A DNA stretch of 64,000 nt, from contig CALLBO010000066.1 in assembly GCA_937998875.1 (NCBI GenBank), positions 1-64,000 of the forward strand. The letters run 5' to 3'. The stretch is from an uncultured Granulosicoccaceae bacterium (GTDB lineage Bacteria > Pseudomonadota > Gammaproteobacteria > Granulosicoccales > Granulosicoccaceae). The notes under the pieces are model-generated. The model worked only from the letters and a program-made list of their open reading frames with translations, was not told the origin of the DNA and did not search any database. Made by a program: the position numbers and the translations under genes. This document shows, piece after piece, positions 16,472 through 24,301 of this stretch. Position 1 is the first letter of the stretch; every line of letters begins with the position of its first letter.

Positions 16472-17511
16472 CTTTTGGACTCAATACGGAAAACCCCATT
16501 GAGTTATTGTTAACCCAGCTTCAAGCACTTCTGCATACATTAAAGGGCGGTGGAATAGACCACCGTACGGTGAAAATGCCCGTGAGCCTTCTAGTTAGTG
16601 ATTTTGGGATTAACCAATCTGTTGTCTCCCAAGAGCAACAACAAACAATTGATCATCTTGTCGTTCAAGTATTAAATGATCCAGCACTGGAGATCGATTC
16701 GCTTGTTGGTCGCGCGAGCCAAACCGGAAATGAAAGTAATAACACTGCCCTGAGTGAGGCCCGTGCATCGGCAGTTTTAGATGTCCTGGATCAAACCATT
16801 TATCCACCACCACCGGTGATTGGTTTAGGTTCGACAGACCCGATTCAGGTTCTTCCGAATGCTGAATCGGAATTCAACCGTAGTGTTGAGATCAAAATGT
16901 GGTATGACCTGTCCTACTTTTTCCATAACACTGATGATAGTTGGATAGATTTACCTCCAGCCCAGTTCTTTCGCGAATATACGCACATGTTGCACGGAAC
17001 CAAATTCGCAAGAGCCGCTTTAATCGTTGAATTGGTGTATAACAATATTGATACATTGTACGTGTCTGCTCCTGGATCAGCGAATGACATCTTCGCAGGC
17101 ATTGTCAATTTCGGCACAATCTATCAAGATGATGCTCTCGTTAAGTCACGAATCGTATTGGCCGAATACAAGCAAACGTTGACTGGCAGTGCAGCGGGAA
17201 TTCACGTGAGTACGGCCGCTTTCAATACACTGCTACAAAACAATGGATTATCCCCTAACGATTTTACTGGTGAAGAGATTTCCGATGCTGAGCATTTTTG
17301 TACTGCATCTGTGATAAGCAGTGTTCCTCTGGCAGGTCTAGTTGCGGCCCAATATGCAATTTATCTTTGGGATGGGATAAGCGGAGTAAAGGCGCTTATA
17401 GAAGAAAACGACCAGTTGGCAGAGCGCAACTTCGATCAATTAAACGGACCCGACATGGCGGGTGCGATTTACGGTGTTGTGCGATACGCTAGCGCGTATG
17501 GTGGTCGTTGA
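16468..17511 (+). CDS. OmpA-like domain protein coupled to the lamin-tail protein
   Basis: A 347-residue protein. Residues 45-145 resemble an OmpA C-terminal fold: LVGRASQTGNESNNTALSEA, RASAVLDVL, then IGLGSTDPIQVLP and NRSVEIKM, following the pattern G-x-[DA]-x-T-G...N..LS..RA..V...G.G...P...NR.VEI. The peptidoglycan-binding Asp of the usual GHTD is replaced (GRASQTG), so binding may be lost or changed. There is no signal peptide. Residues 150-347 are not recognised and include a hydrophobic stretch near 277-295. The ATG overlaps the upstream TGA, so the two proteins are made together and probably interact. Confidence 0.7.
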   Translation: MTFGLNTENPIELLLTQLQALLHTLKGGGIDHRTVKMPVSLLVSDFGINQSVVSQEQQQTIDHLVVQVLNDPALEIDSLVGRASQTGNESNNTALSEARASAVLDVLDQTIYPPPPVIGLGSTDPIQVLPNAESEFNRSVEIKMWYDLSYFFHNTDDSWIDLPPAQFFREYTHMLHGTKFARAALIVELVYNNIDTLYVSAPGSANDIFAGIVNFGTIYQDDALVKSRIVLAEYKQTLTGSAAGIHVSTAAFNTLLQNNGLSPNDFTGEEISDAEHFCTASVISSVPLAGLVAAQYAIYLWDGISGVKALIEENDQLAERNFDQLNGPDMAGAIYGVVRYASAYGGR

Positions 17512-17589
17512 GGGGTCATTAGGGGTCAGAGGTCATTAGGGGTCAGGTCAGTTTTACAAAGAACGAAATAGAATCGTCATAAGGGGTCA
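17511..17589 (+). repeat. GGGGTCA repeat cluster
   Basis: AGGGGTCA occurs at 17511, 17521, 17538 and 17582. The first copy overlaps the stop codon of the upstream gene. Such short G-rich repeats commonly precede REP-associated Y1 transposase genes, and one remnant follows here. Confidence 0.6.
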
Positions 17590-17675
17590 GGTTAGTTATG
17601 TAAGAATCAAAGTGTGCTGAAAGTACGAAAGTAATGTGATACGTTGTTATGAGAAGTAGTTAGTAGTAGAAGTAA

Positions 17676-18101
17676 ATGCCAAGAGCGGCACGAGTCCAAT
17701 ACGAAAACTCGTTTTACCATGTGATGAATTGGGGGCGCGGTAGGCGGTGGATCTATCATGGAGACGCATACTATGATGCGTTTCTCAAAACCCTGGAAGA
17801 ATCGCACGAGAGATATGAGGGAAATTCCATGCGTATTGCCTAATGGGCAATCACTACCATTTGCTGATCGAGACGCCGCTGGCGAATTTAGATCAGATCA
17901 TGCGCCACATCAGTGGCTTGTATACACAGAGATACAACCGTCTAAAGCGAACGGATGGGCCGTTGTTTCGTGGACGATACAAAATCAATCTTAGTGGATG
18001 AAGATGCTTACCTGTTGCAAGTAAGCCGATATATTCATTGCAATCCAATAGAAGTAAAAGGGGCTCCGCGAATTCAAGTCATAAGTGCAATTGATTTATA
18101 A
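17676..18101 (+). pseudogene. REP-associated Y1 (HUH) transposase remnant
   Basis: The start reads MPRAARVQYENSFYHVMNWG, the classic opening of RAYT transposases. A frame break near 17835 restores CLMGNHYHLLIETP with the HUH-like histidines of this family. A second break near 17985 restores VDEDAYLLQVSRYIHCNPIE to the stop at 18099. Two shifts in about 430 bases make it a dead copy. The catalytic tyrosine region (RHISGLYTQRYNR) is still readable. Related intact enzymes move short palindromic repeats; the GGGGTCA repeats just upstream fit that link. Confidence 0.85.
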
Positions 18102-18577
18102 AAGCGCTTTAAATTGGTTGTTAAACATTTGATTTGGGGTAAGGTAACTTCGGGTTTTTCTAGGTCGGTTATTTAGGTTTTCCACCGCATTCTTGAGCTC
18201 CTGGTTTGACACGAGATTGAAGTCATTTTTTTTTTTGGAAAGAACTGTCTTAGTAATCCATTTGTATCTTCGTTGATACCACGCGTGGCACCTTACTGGG
18301 CAGGTGTTATCGGCAAGTCCCAGTTGCGGGCGTTACAGATTTCTGCACGTGGAGGCCTGCTTGACTGTCAAGTGCAGGATGAAAGAACACATTTGGTTGG
18401 CGGTTGTGTTGATTACCTGCGTGGCGAAATCTACCTGCCGGGTAACTGACTGGTTGTAGATGTTGGCGTGTCTGTAATAAAGCCGCTGGTAGCCCGTTCT
18501 CGGTTTCTGTCGCTTCGGACATTTTAAATATACAGAACATCTTTTATCAGAAGAGGCTAACAACAATAGACTTTGTA
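18102..18577. other. Intergenic remnant, no gene seen
   Basis: About 475 bases between two pseudogenes. A T-run of ten bases lies near 18227-18236. Frames on both strands are short and have no ribosome binding sites or recognisable motifs. Confidence 0.4.
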
Positions 18578-18933
18578 GTGATGCGAAATATGAATTCACT
18601 TATTAAGGATCCACAGGAGCGCCATGATGCAGAGCTAAAATTTAAACGATATGGCACCGGGACTATCCTTTTATCCAGGGCGATTCCAATTCTCCCGGAA
18701 GTTAGCGCCTGCATGGCGGGATTAACAAGCATGGGAAGAGCAAGGTTTTTTATAGCATGGATTATAGCACGGTTCCTTATGCAGTTATCGCAAGCTATGC
18801 CGGGTCGATCAGCACCTTGTCAGATCCGAGCCCTGCAATACTCACGGCAATCGCTCTGACCGGTTTTTTCTGGTTGGGCTGGCTTGTCTATAGTACAACG
18901 GTTATGACATCTAACGATGTATCCTCCCACTAG
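18578..18933 (+). pseudogene. DedA/VTT-family membrane protein, truncated and frameshifted
   Basis: The first frame holds FKRYGTGTILLSRAIPILPE and VSACMAGLTSMGRARFFIAW. After a one-base loss near 18765 the next frame continues STVPYAVIASYAGSISTLSD, ILTAIALTGFFWLGWLVYS and ends at 18933. This is the C-terminal half of a VTT/DedA protein (the R-x-[IV]-P motif and the last two membrane helices). The N-terminal half is missing upstream of 18578, so both a truncation and a frameshift have occurred. Intact members flip lipids or carriers across the inner membrane. Confidence 0.75.
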
Positions 18934-19323
18934 AGCTAAAAGCTAATACAGAGTCTGATCGGTCAATACTGCTGCCGACAACATTCTAGCGAAGAAAGGA
19001 TTCTCGTTTACAGTCCGCTTTCATGGCTAGTTGCTTGAGAGTTGTGGGTATCAACATCGCAAGCCATTCGTCAGCAAAGGGCACTTATGCGACCATTACG
19101 AGTCGTTGGTGGTTGTGGATAAATCCTAGGTGACCTCGATAGGCTGCAGATCGGTCGCGTCCCAGCCAATACCGGACATTCGAAAAGCGGGTTTACTTCG
19201 TTGGGTACCTTAAAGCAACAAACGGAATCTAACTCACAATCGTGAGCAACCGTTTTTCGGCTTCTTGACATAACATTGGTTGGAATTATATAATGTCATG
19301 ACATAAAGATCGCTAATGTATTC
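18934..19323. other. Intergenic, no gene seen
   Basis: About 390 bases. TTGACATAACATTGG at 19266 resembles a -35 region, and TATAAT lies at 19287-19292; they could form the promoter of the secreted protein gene at 19324 with a spacing of about 16 bases. Confidence 0.4.
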
Positions 19324-20826
19324 ATGAATATCAACTCTCTGATTCTTATCGCAGGGGCGGTATACGGCTTGGTTTTGACCAGTCCAGCTTTACGAGCACA
19401 AGAAGCCCCTGTCATCGTCAATCCACAAACCGGTGCTACGGTTGAACTCACTCGTGCTTACTGGGATGCAAATGCGGATATTGCTGATCGCGTTATGCAA
19501 TGCGATTTTTTTGCATACGATGCGGCAAGTGCCGTTTTTATAAAAAAGCCAGAAAACGAATCATTATATCCATATCCCCCAGAGGGACCGCATGAGCAGA
19601 CCAGATCATATTTTCATTTTCCACTACCTGACTTTCCACCACATATAAACTTTGCCCACATGGGGGATGACACAACGGATACCACGAGTGTTCGTGGCTA
19701 TAGGCCATACTGGGGAGTGGTTGATGGTGTCTATGCTGGTGTAGCACCCTTAGCTAAGAGCGAATTTGTAGAGATCGTTTCATACCGTTCTGGCAACAAC
19801 GACGCTGTCAGGGTTTGGTATGAGGATACAGAGACGCCCAATTACCACGTGTGTTATGCGCTCGATGGACGCGCGTTGCTACCGACTGGCGCTGCCGGCA
19901 ACCTGGTCAACTATGTATCACTACCAGACTTTACATTTGAAACTCCTGCAGAAATTGATCTTGATGAAGGAATTCCAGAATTCATCAATTTGGAGACCGG
20001 GGAGCCGGTTAAACTTGTCCGGGGGGAATGGAGTTATAACCAAAATGTAGCGCTTCATCGTTTCGAGTGTTCTAACTTCACTTGGGGGGATGGTGCCACG
20101 TTCTACGTCGGTGCAGGCGATGGTGGAAATTCATCCAGGATATTTTTCCCTTATAGCGGTGGAGACACCATCAAAGTATATTACCAGCGGGACGCTGCCC
20201 CATGGTTTAACGGAACTCTATCAGTTAACCAATTTAGCTTTGCATCCGGGCCCATGGAATTAACCGATAGCGGTTATCGCGTGTGGCAAAGCAATGGGTT
20301 TTATACCGAGTGCGTTGTTGCAAAACTTAAACCTGCAAATGGAAACGCCTACGATTACATTCCCGACGAGCACTTATATTGGGTAAATGGAGAGGGTCCG
20401 ATTACTCCCATCAGGGAGTTACCTCTCTCTACTATTGATTGCGACTATACAGATGCAGACAGTTATGACGGTTTTGGCTGGAATTCCGTGACAAACGAAT
20501 CCTGTCCCCCGCTTGAAGACACTACTAGCGATCCGCAACTTGTTACAGGTTCCAATGAAGATAGTACCGGTTCTGGAATAGAAGAAGGCAGCACCGACGA
20601 AAGCAGTGGTACTGGCGACGCCGATGGTACGGGTCAGACCGGAACCACTACGGATAACTCATTAGATAGCCAAACTGTTACTGATGAAAATGGAAATGAC
20701 GCGCAGATCGATTCTGGTGAACCGGTGGCAAATACAGGTGGATCCGGTGGTGGGTCACTTAGCTTCCGTGGGTTGATATTGGTATTTGTGTTGGCACTTC
20801 CAAGGCGACGAGAAATGGTTACTTAG
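19324..20826 (+). CDS. Secreted protein with GlyGly-CTERM-like tail
   Basis: A 500-residue exported protein. A signal peptide covers residues 1-25 (cleavage after LRAQ or nearby). Two related regions follow: one opens with VNPQTGATVELTRAYWD near 33, the other with INLETGEPVKLVRGEWS near 222, suggesting an internal duplication. A low-complexity Ser/Gly/Thr/Asp linker spans about 405-475. The tail reads GGSGGGSLSFRGLILVFVLA then PRRRE: a glycine motif, a hydrophobic helix and a basic end, as in GlyGly-CTERM substrates of rhombosortase. It should be trimmed at the membrane and released or anchored outside. The globular domain is not recognised. Confidence 0.75.
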   Translation: MNINSLILIAGAVYGLVLTSPALRAQEAPVIVNPQTGATVELTRAYWDANADIADRVMQCDFFAYDAASAVFIKKPENESLYPYPPEGPHEQTRSYFHFPLPDFPPHINFAHMGDDTTDTTSVRGYRPYWGVVDGVYAGVAPLAKSEFVEIVSYRSGNNDAVRVWYEDTETPNYHVCYALDGRALLPTGAAGNLVNYVSLPDFTFETPAEIDLDEGIPEFINLETGEPVKLVRGEWSYNQNVALHRFECSNFTWGDGATFYVGAGDGGNSSRIFFPYSGGDTIKVYYQRDAAPWFNGTLSVNQFSFASGPMELTDSGYRVWQSNGFYTECVVAKLKPANGNAYDYIPDEHLYWVNGEGPITPIRELPLSTIDCDYTDADSYDGFGWNSVTNESCPPLEDTTSDPQLVTGSNEDSTGSGIEEGSTDESSGTGDADGTGQTGTTTDNSLDSQTVTDENGNDAQIDSGEPVANTGGSGGGSLSFRGLILVFVLALPRRREMVT

Positions 20827-20994
20827 GGCGCAGTCTCCCCGCTCGCTGGATTGATCCAGTACGATCGCTTTTGTCTGGGCTCAGCTATCCAGGTAACGCA
20901 GCTCTCGGCCAATAGCTGCCATTTGCCCGTTTAATTTATCCAAAATATTCCTGTTACTCGGAATTGACTGTTCGCTTTAGTCGAGGCACTACCT

Positions 20995-21588
20995 ATGACC
21001 AAATGTTCGAATGAAATATTATTGTTTGATGGCCCGTCGCCATACCGTTTTCTGGTTGAGTCTGCAACGCTGCGTTTGCATATGGATATGAGATATCCCG
21101 AAGTGGGATTTGATCTGGGGTTTGATGTTGAGGCATCAGCCCCAAAGGAATATGATGATCTAACTAAAAGAGTAAATTTTAGAAATCACGATATTCCGGG
21201 GCAAGTTATCGCTGCCAGGGGTGGTCCCGAATTGTTAGACGGGTATACCATCAACTTTACAGAAACGCTTTCACCTCACGATCGTGAGTCACCAGCGAGC
21301 GTGTACACGGGAATCCACGAATTTTTTGAAACTTTTAAGCTGACGCTAAGCTCTATCGCAATGGACCGATATAGAATGAAATGCGAAGGCAATCTTGAGG
21401 GCAGAAAATTTCAGTGCGACTGCGAAGCCAGGTTTGACTATTTGCAGCTGGGCTTGCCACCACCCGCTAATATTGAAAAATTTGAAGAGACAGCACGACG
21501 ATATCTAGGTCCGATCAATACTACTCTTTCTTCAAATAAAACCTGGATCCACTTTAAAGCTATGCCTGCCCTCGAGGTGGCAAATTGA
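20995..21588 (+). CDS. Protein of unknown function
   Basis: A 197-residue soluble protein without signal peptide, starting at ATG 20995. It is acidic in the first half (DLGFDVEASAPKEYDDL) and contains a Cys-rich strand pair near residue 128-142 (MKCEGNLEG, FQCDCEARF). No family is recognised. About 170 bases separate it from the upstream secreted protein gene on the same strand, so it could be in the same unit. It lies just left of the IS91-type element. Confidence 0.6.
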   Translation: MTKCSNEILLFDGPSPYRFLVESATLRLHMDMRYPEVGFDLGFDVEASAPKEYDDLTKRVNFRNHDIPGQVIAARGGPELLDGYTINFTETLSPHDRESPASVYTGIHEFFETFKLTLSSIAMDRYRMKCEGNLEGRKFQCDCEARFDYLQLGLPPPANIEKFEETARRYLGPINTTLSSNKTWIHFKAMPALEVAN

Positions 21589-21999
21589 TAGCTCAACAGT
21601 AGGTGGCCCGATGTCCTAAGATTGTTAGACATACAAGCTATTTCCGCTAAGGGTAAGGTTTTGAAGACAACTGCTGGTGATCAGAATCACAACACTGAAC
21701 AGAGTTTGGAGCAGATGTCTTCTAGAGCCCCATGCAGGAAACCGCGATTGTGTACCGTGATGTTATTATTGAGTTGGGAAGTTTGGCTATGGGGTTTTGT
21801 TTGTGACGGCGATGGCGCGTAAGCAAGGCAGACGTTATCGCTAGACGATAATGGCATCGGACAGGGACGATTTCGGTGTCAGAGAAACACAGTAGTGGTG
21901 TTAAATCACTCGATATTGAATGATTTCTATCAGTGGGCGCATAGTAGGACATTACCGCTAGAAAGCAGTAATTTGATGGATTGATGATTGACCCTGGTT
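21589..21999. other. Left flank of the IS91-type element, no gene
   Basis: About 410 bases without a credible gene. The terminal end of the element should lie here or just at 21990-22030, but I cannot see a conserved end with certainty. Confidence 0.35.
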
Positions 22000-23175
22000 T
22001 CATGCTGACACTGCAGTAATTTGTGGTGGAGCCCGAACGGGATAGTGAAACCCTTCAGTGATTGCAATGATCTTCATCGGCGTTTCGCATTCTCTGCAGA
22101 CGAATGTATGTTCTTTTTCCTCAGTAGCTTCTTTTTCTAAAGAAGGTATTTGCAAAGCACGCCGAACTTGTGCGAGCTGTTCAGCTCTGACTGCATTGGC
22201 AAGAAAGCCGTAGTGTCTGATGCGGTGGAACTGATCAGGTAGGATGTGAATCAGAAATCGTCGGATAAATTCATCGACAGACAGTGTCATTGTGCCGAGG
22301 CGTTTTCTCCCTTTGATCCGATAATCTTTCCATTTGAAAGTGACGCTTTGTTTATCAGCCTTGATCAGTCTGGAGTTGGCAATGGCTACCCGATGAGTAT
22401 AACGAGCCAGATAGCTCAATACTGCTTCGGGTCCACTGAAGGGACGTTTTGCATAGACTATCCACTCGCACCGGCGTACCGGTTCGAGATACCGCTCGAA
22501 TGTTTTTTCGTCAGCAAGTGACACCAACGATGAATGGAACTCAAGTAGGCCGAGTTTATGTGCCTTGAGTAACTGCTCGATAAACAGTCGTCTAAATAAG
22601 CGAGACAATACTCGAACTGGTAGGAAAAACCCTTTTCTGCAGCTGATCCACTTTTGCCCATCAGGAGAAAGTCCGCCACCAGGCACGATGCAATGTAGGT
22701 GTGGGTGATGGGTCATTGCCGATCCCCAGGTGTGCAGTACCGCCGTTAGTGCCGTACGTACTCCCAGATGTTTCGGGTCAGCGGCAATGGTAAGTAATGT
22801 TTCAGAAGCCGCTTTAAACAGAATGTTGTAAATCACAGCTGGATTCTGAAAGGCAACATCAGCGACCTGAGCTGGAACCGTAAATACAACATGGTAGTAC
22901 TCAACAGGCAGTAACTCATTTTGTCGAGCTTCAAGCCAACGGTGTGCGGCTACTGACTGGCACTTTGGGCAATGCCTGTTGCGGCACGAGTTGTAAGAGA
23001 TTTCTGTCACGCAGCACTGCTCACAGCGCAATACATGTGCACCGAGTGCTGCTGTAGGACATCGCTCGATGGCCGACATGGCTTTGAGCTGTCTGAGTTT
23101 GATGCGGCCTGCGTTTGCCAGACGCCAACGCGTACCGTGGTTGCGAAAGATATCCGCAACCTCTAACGCTGCCAT
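22000..23175 (-). CDS. IS91-family Y2 rolling-circle transposase
   Basis: A 391-residue transposase of full length. The N-terminal zinc finger is CEQCCVTEISYNSCRNRHC then PKCQ (residues about 51-75). The HUH metal site is HPHLHCIVPGGG near residue 157. The Y2 motif is YLARYTHRVAI near 257. A second CxxC (FVCRECETPM) lies near residue 360. The enzyme nicks one DNA strand and moves the element by rolling-circle replication. It is the second gene of the element, probably read from the promoter before the recombinase. Confidence 0.92.
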   Translation of the reverse strand: MAALEVADIFRNHGTRWRLANAGRIKLRQLKAMSAIERCPTAALGAHVLRCEQCCVTEISYNSCRNRHCPKCQSVAAHRWLEARQNELLPVEYYHVVFTVPAQVADVAFQNPAVIYNILFKAASETLLTIAADPKHLGVRTALTAVLHTWGSAMTHHPHLHCIVPGGGLSPDGQKWISCRKGFFLPVRVLSRLFRRLFIEQLLKAHKLGLLEFHSSLVSLADEKTFERYLEPVRRCEWIVYAKRPFSGPEAVLSYLARYTHRVAIANSRLIKADKQSVTFKWKDYRIKGRKRLGTMTLSVDEFIRRFLIHILPDQFHRIRHYGFLANAVRAEQLAQVRRALQIPSLEKEATEEKEHTFVCRECETPMKIIAITEGFHYPVRAPPQITAVSA

Positions 23176-23178
23176 AGC

Positions 23179-24063
23179 CTAGAGGTCGGTATGCAGACTC
23201 AGGTGTTCTAGTGGCCCTTTGACTTCACGTAACGTGCTAGAGGCTACTTGGGTATAACGTGCTGTGTGCTCTAGCTTGGCATGTCCTAACAAAGTCTGGA
23301 TGACCCGGATATCAACACCATCTTCAAGGAGATGAGTGGCAAAGGCATGACGAAGGCCGTGCATAGCGAATATTTTTTTGATACTGGCATTGTTACGGGC
23401 AAAGTGTATTGCCCGGTTAAGTTGTCGGTTGGACAGCGGGTTAACGGGATTCTGTCCTGGAAACACCCAGCCACCTGGCAAAATCTTTTGTTGCGTATTG
23501 GCATGGCGGTACCACTGGCGAAGAAGCCTATGTAGAGACGGTGAAAGAATGGCAAAACGATCCTTACTCCCCTTACCATTTTCTACACGCAACAGCATCC
23601 GGTCGCCATCGATATCAGAGAATTTTAGATGAACGATCTCATTGGTACGTAGGCCAGCGCCGTAGGCCACAGAAAAAGCGGTTTTGTACTTCAATGATCC
23701 GGCGTTCTCAATCAATGCTGTCACTTCCTCGCGACTGGGAACAACTGGTAGTCGTCTGGGTTCGTGCACCGAAGTGACCAACTTGACTACATCGGGCTTG
23801 CCTAGAGTTGTTTCGAAGAAAAATCGTAAGCCAGTGATGGTGACGTTAATCGTTCCGGCAGAAACCCCTGTTTTAGATAAATGCAATTGAAAAGAACGTA
23901 AATCTTCGGCGGTAGCTTTGGCTGGAGAGAATCCAAGAAAATCACTTAATCGTTTAACGGCTCTAATGTAACCGACCTGTGTGCCGTGTTTGAGGTTCCG
24001 CATGGTCATGTCATCGATCATACGTTGGCGCAAAGGGCTAAGAGGTTTGCTATGATTACTCAT
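23179..24063 (-). CDS. Tyrosine recombinase of the IS91-type element
   Basis: A 294-residue site-specific recombinase. Residues 10-100 are the SAM-like DNA-binding domain (LRQRMIDDMTMRNLKHGTQV). The catalytic residues are seen: Arg in GAGLRTNEIVHLKF (near 153), Lys in ENGKGSKDR, HGLRHAFATHL (His and Arg, near 240), GHAKLEHTARYTQV (His and nucleophilic Tyr, near 266). Such genes accompany a subgroup of IS91 elements, where their part in transposition is not clear. It begins with an ATG at 24063 and ends three bases before the transposase gene. Confidence 0.9.
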   Translation of the reverse strand: MSNHSKPLSPLRQRMIDDMTMRNLKHGTQVGYIRAVKRLSDFLGFSPAKATAEDLRSFQLHLSKTGVSAGTINVTITGLRFFFETTLGKPDVVKLVTSVHEPRRLPVVPSREEVTALIENAGSLKYKTAFSVAYGAGLRTNEIVHLKFSDIDGDRMLLRVENGKGSKDRFAILSPSLHRLLRQWYRHANTQQKILPGGWVFPGQNPVNPLSNRQLNRAIHFARNNASIKKIFAMHGLRHAFATHLLEDGVDIRVIQTLLGHAKLEHTARYTQVASSTLREVKGPLEHLSLHTDL

Positions 24064-24301
24064 GGGCTTGTTCCTTGTAAAAGTTATGTTGTAGGAAACA
24101 CAACTGATGCAGGGGACAGGCCTATTTGGATTTTAAAACGAAACTTCTGGCATTAAATAACTACGAGATCTAATCGAAGGGCTACCGCGCGAGCGGTTTA
24201 GTGCTTGGGCACTCAACGGAAGTAGGTAACTCAATGGAAACCAGGATAGTTACCAACTTTATTGTCCGACTACAAGTGGGTAACTGCGCCGTGGCATACA
24301 G

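Larger units (their letters stand above)
22000..24063 (-). mobile_element. IS91-type insertion sequence with accessory recombinase (coding core)
   Basis: Two adjacent minus-strand genes, a tyrosine recombinase followed three bases later by a Y2 HUH transposase, form the core of a rolling-circle element. Both frames are intact. Its exact ends were not identified; they should lie within a few hundred bases on each side. Confidence 0.75.
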
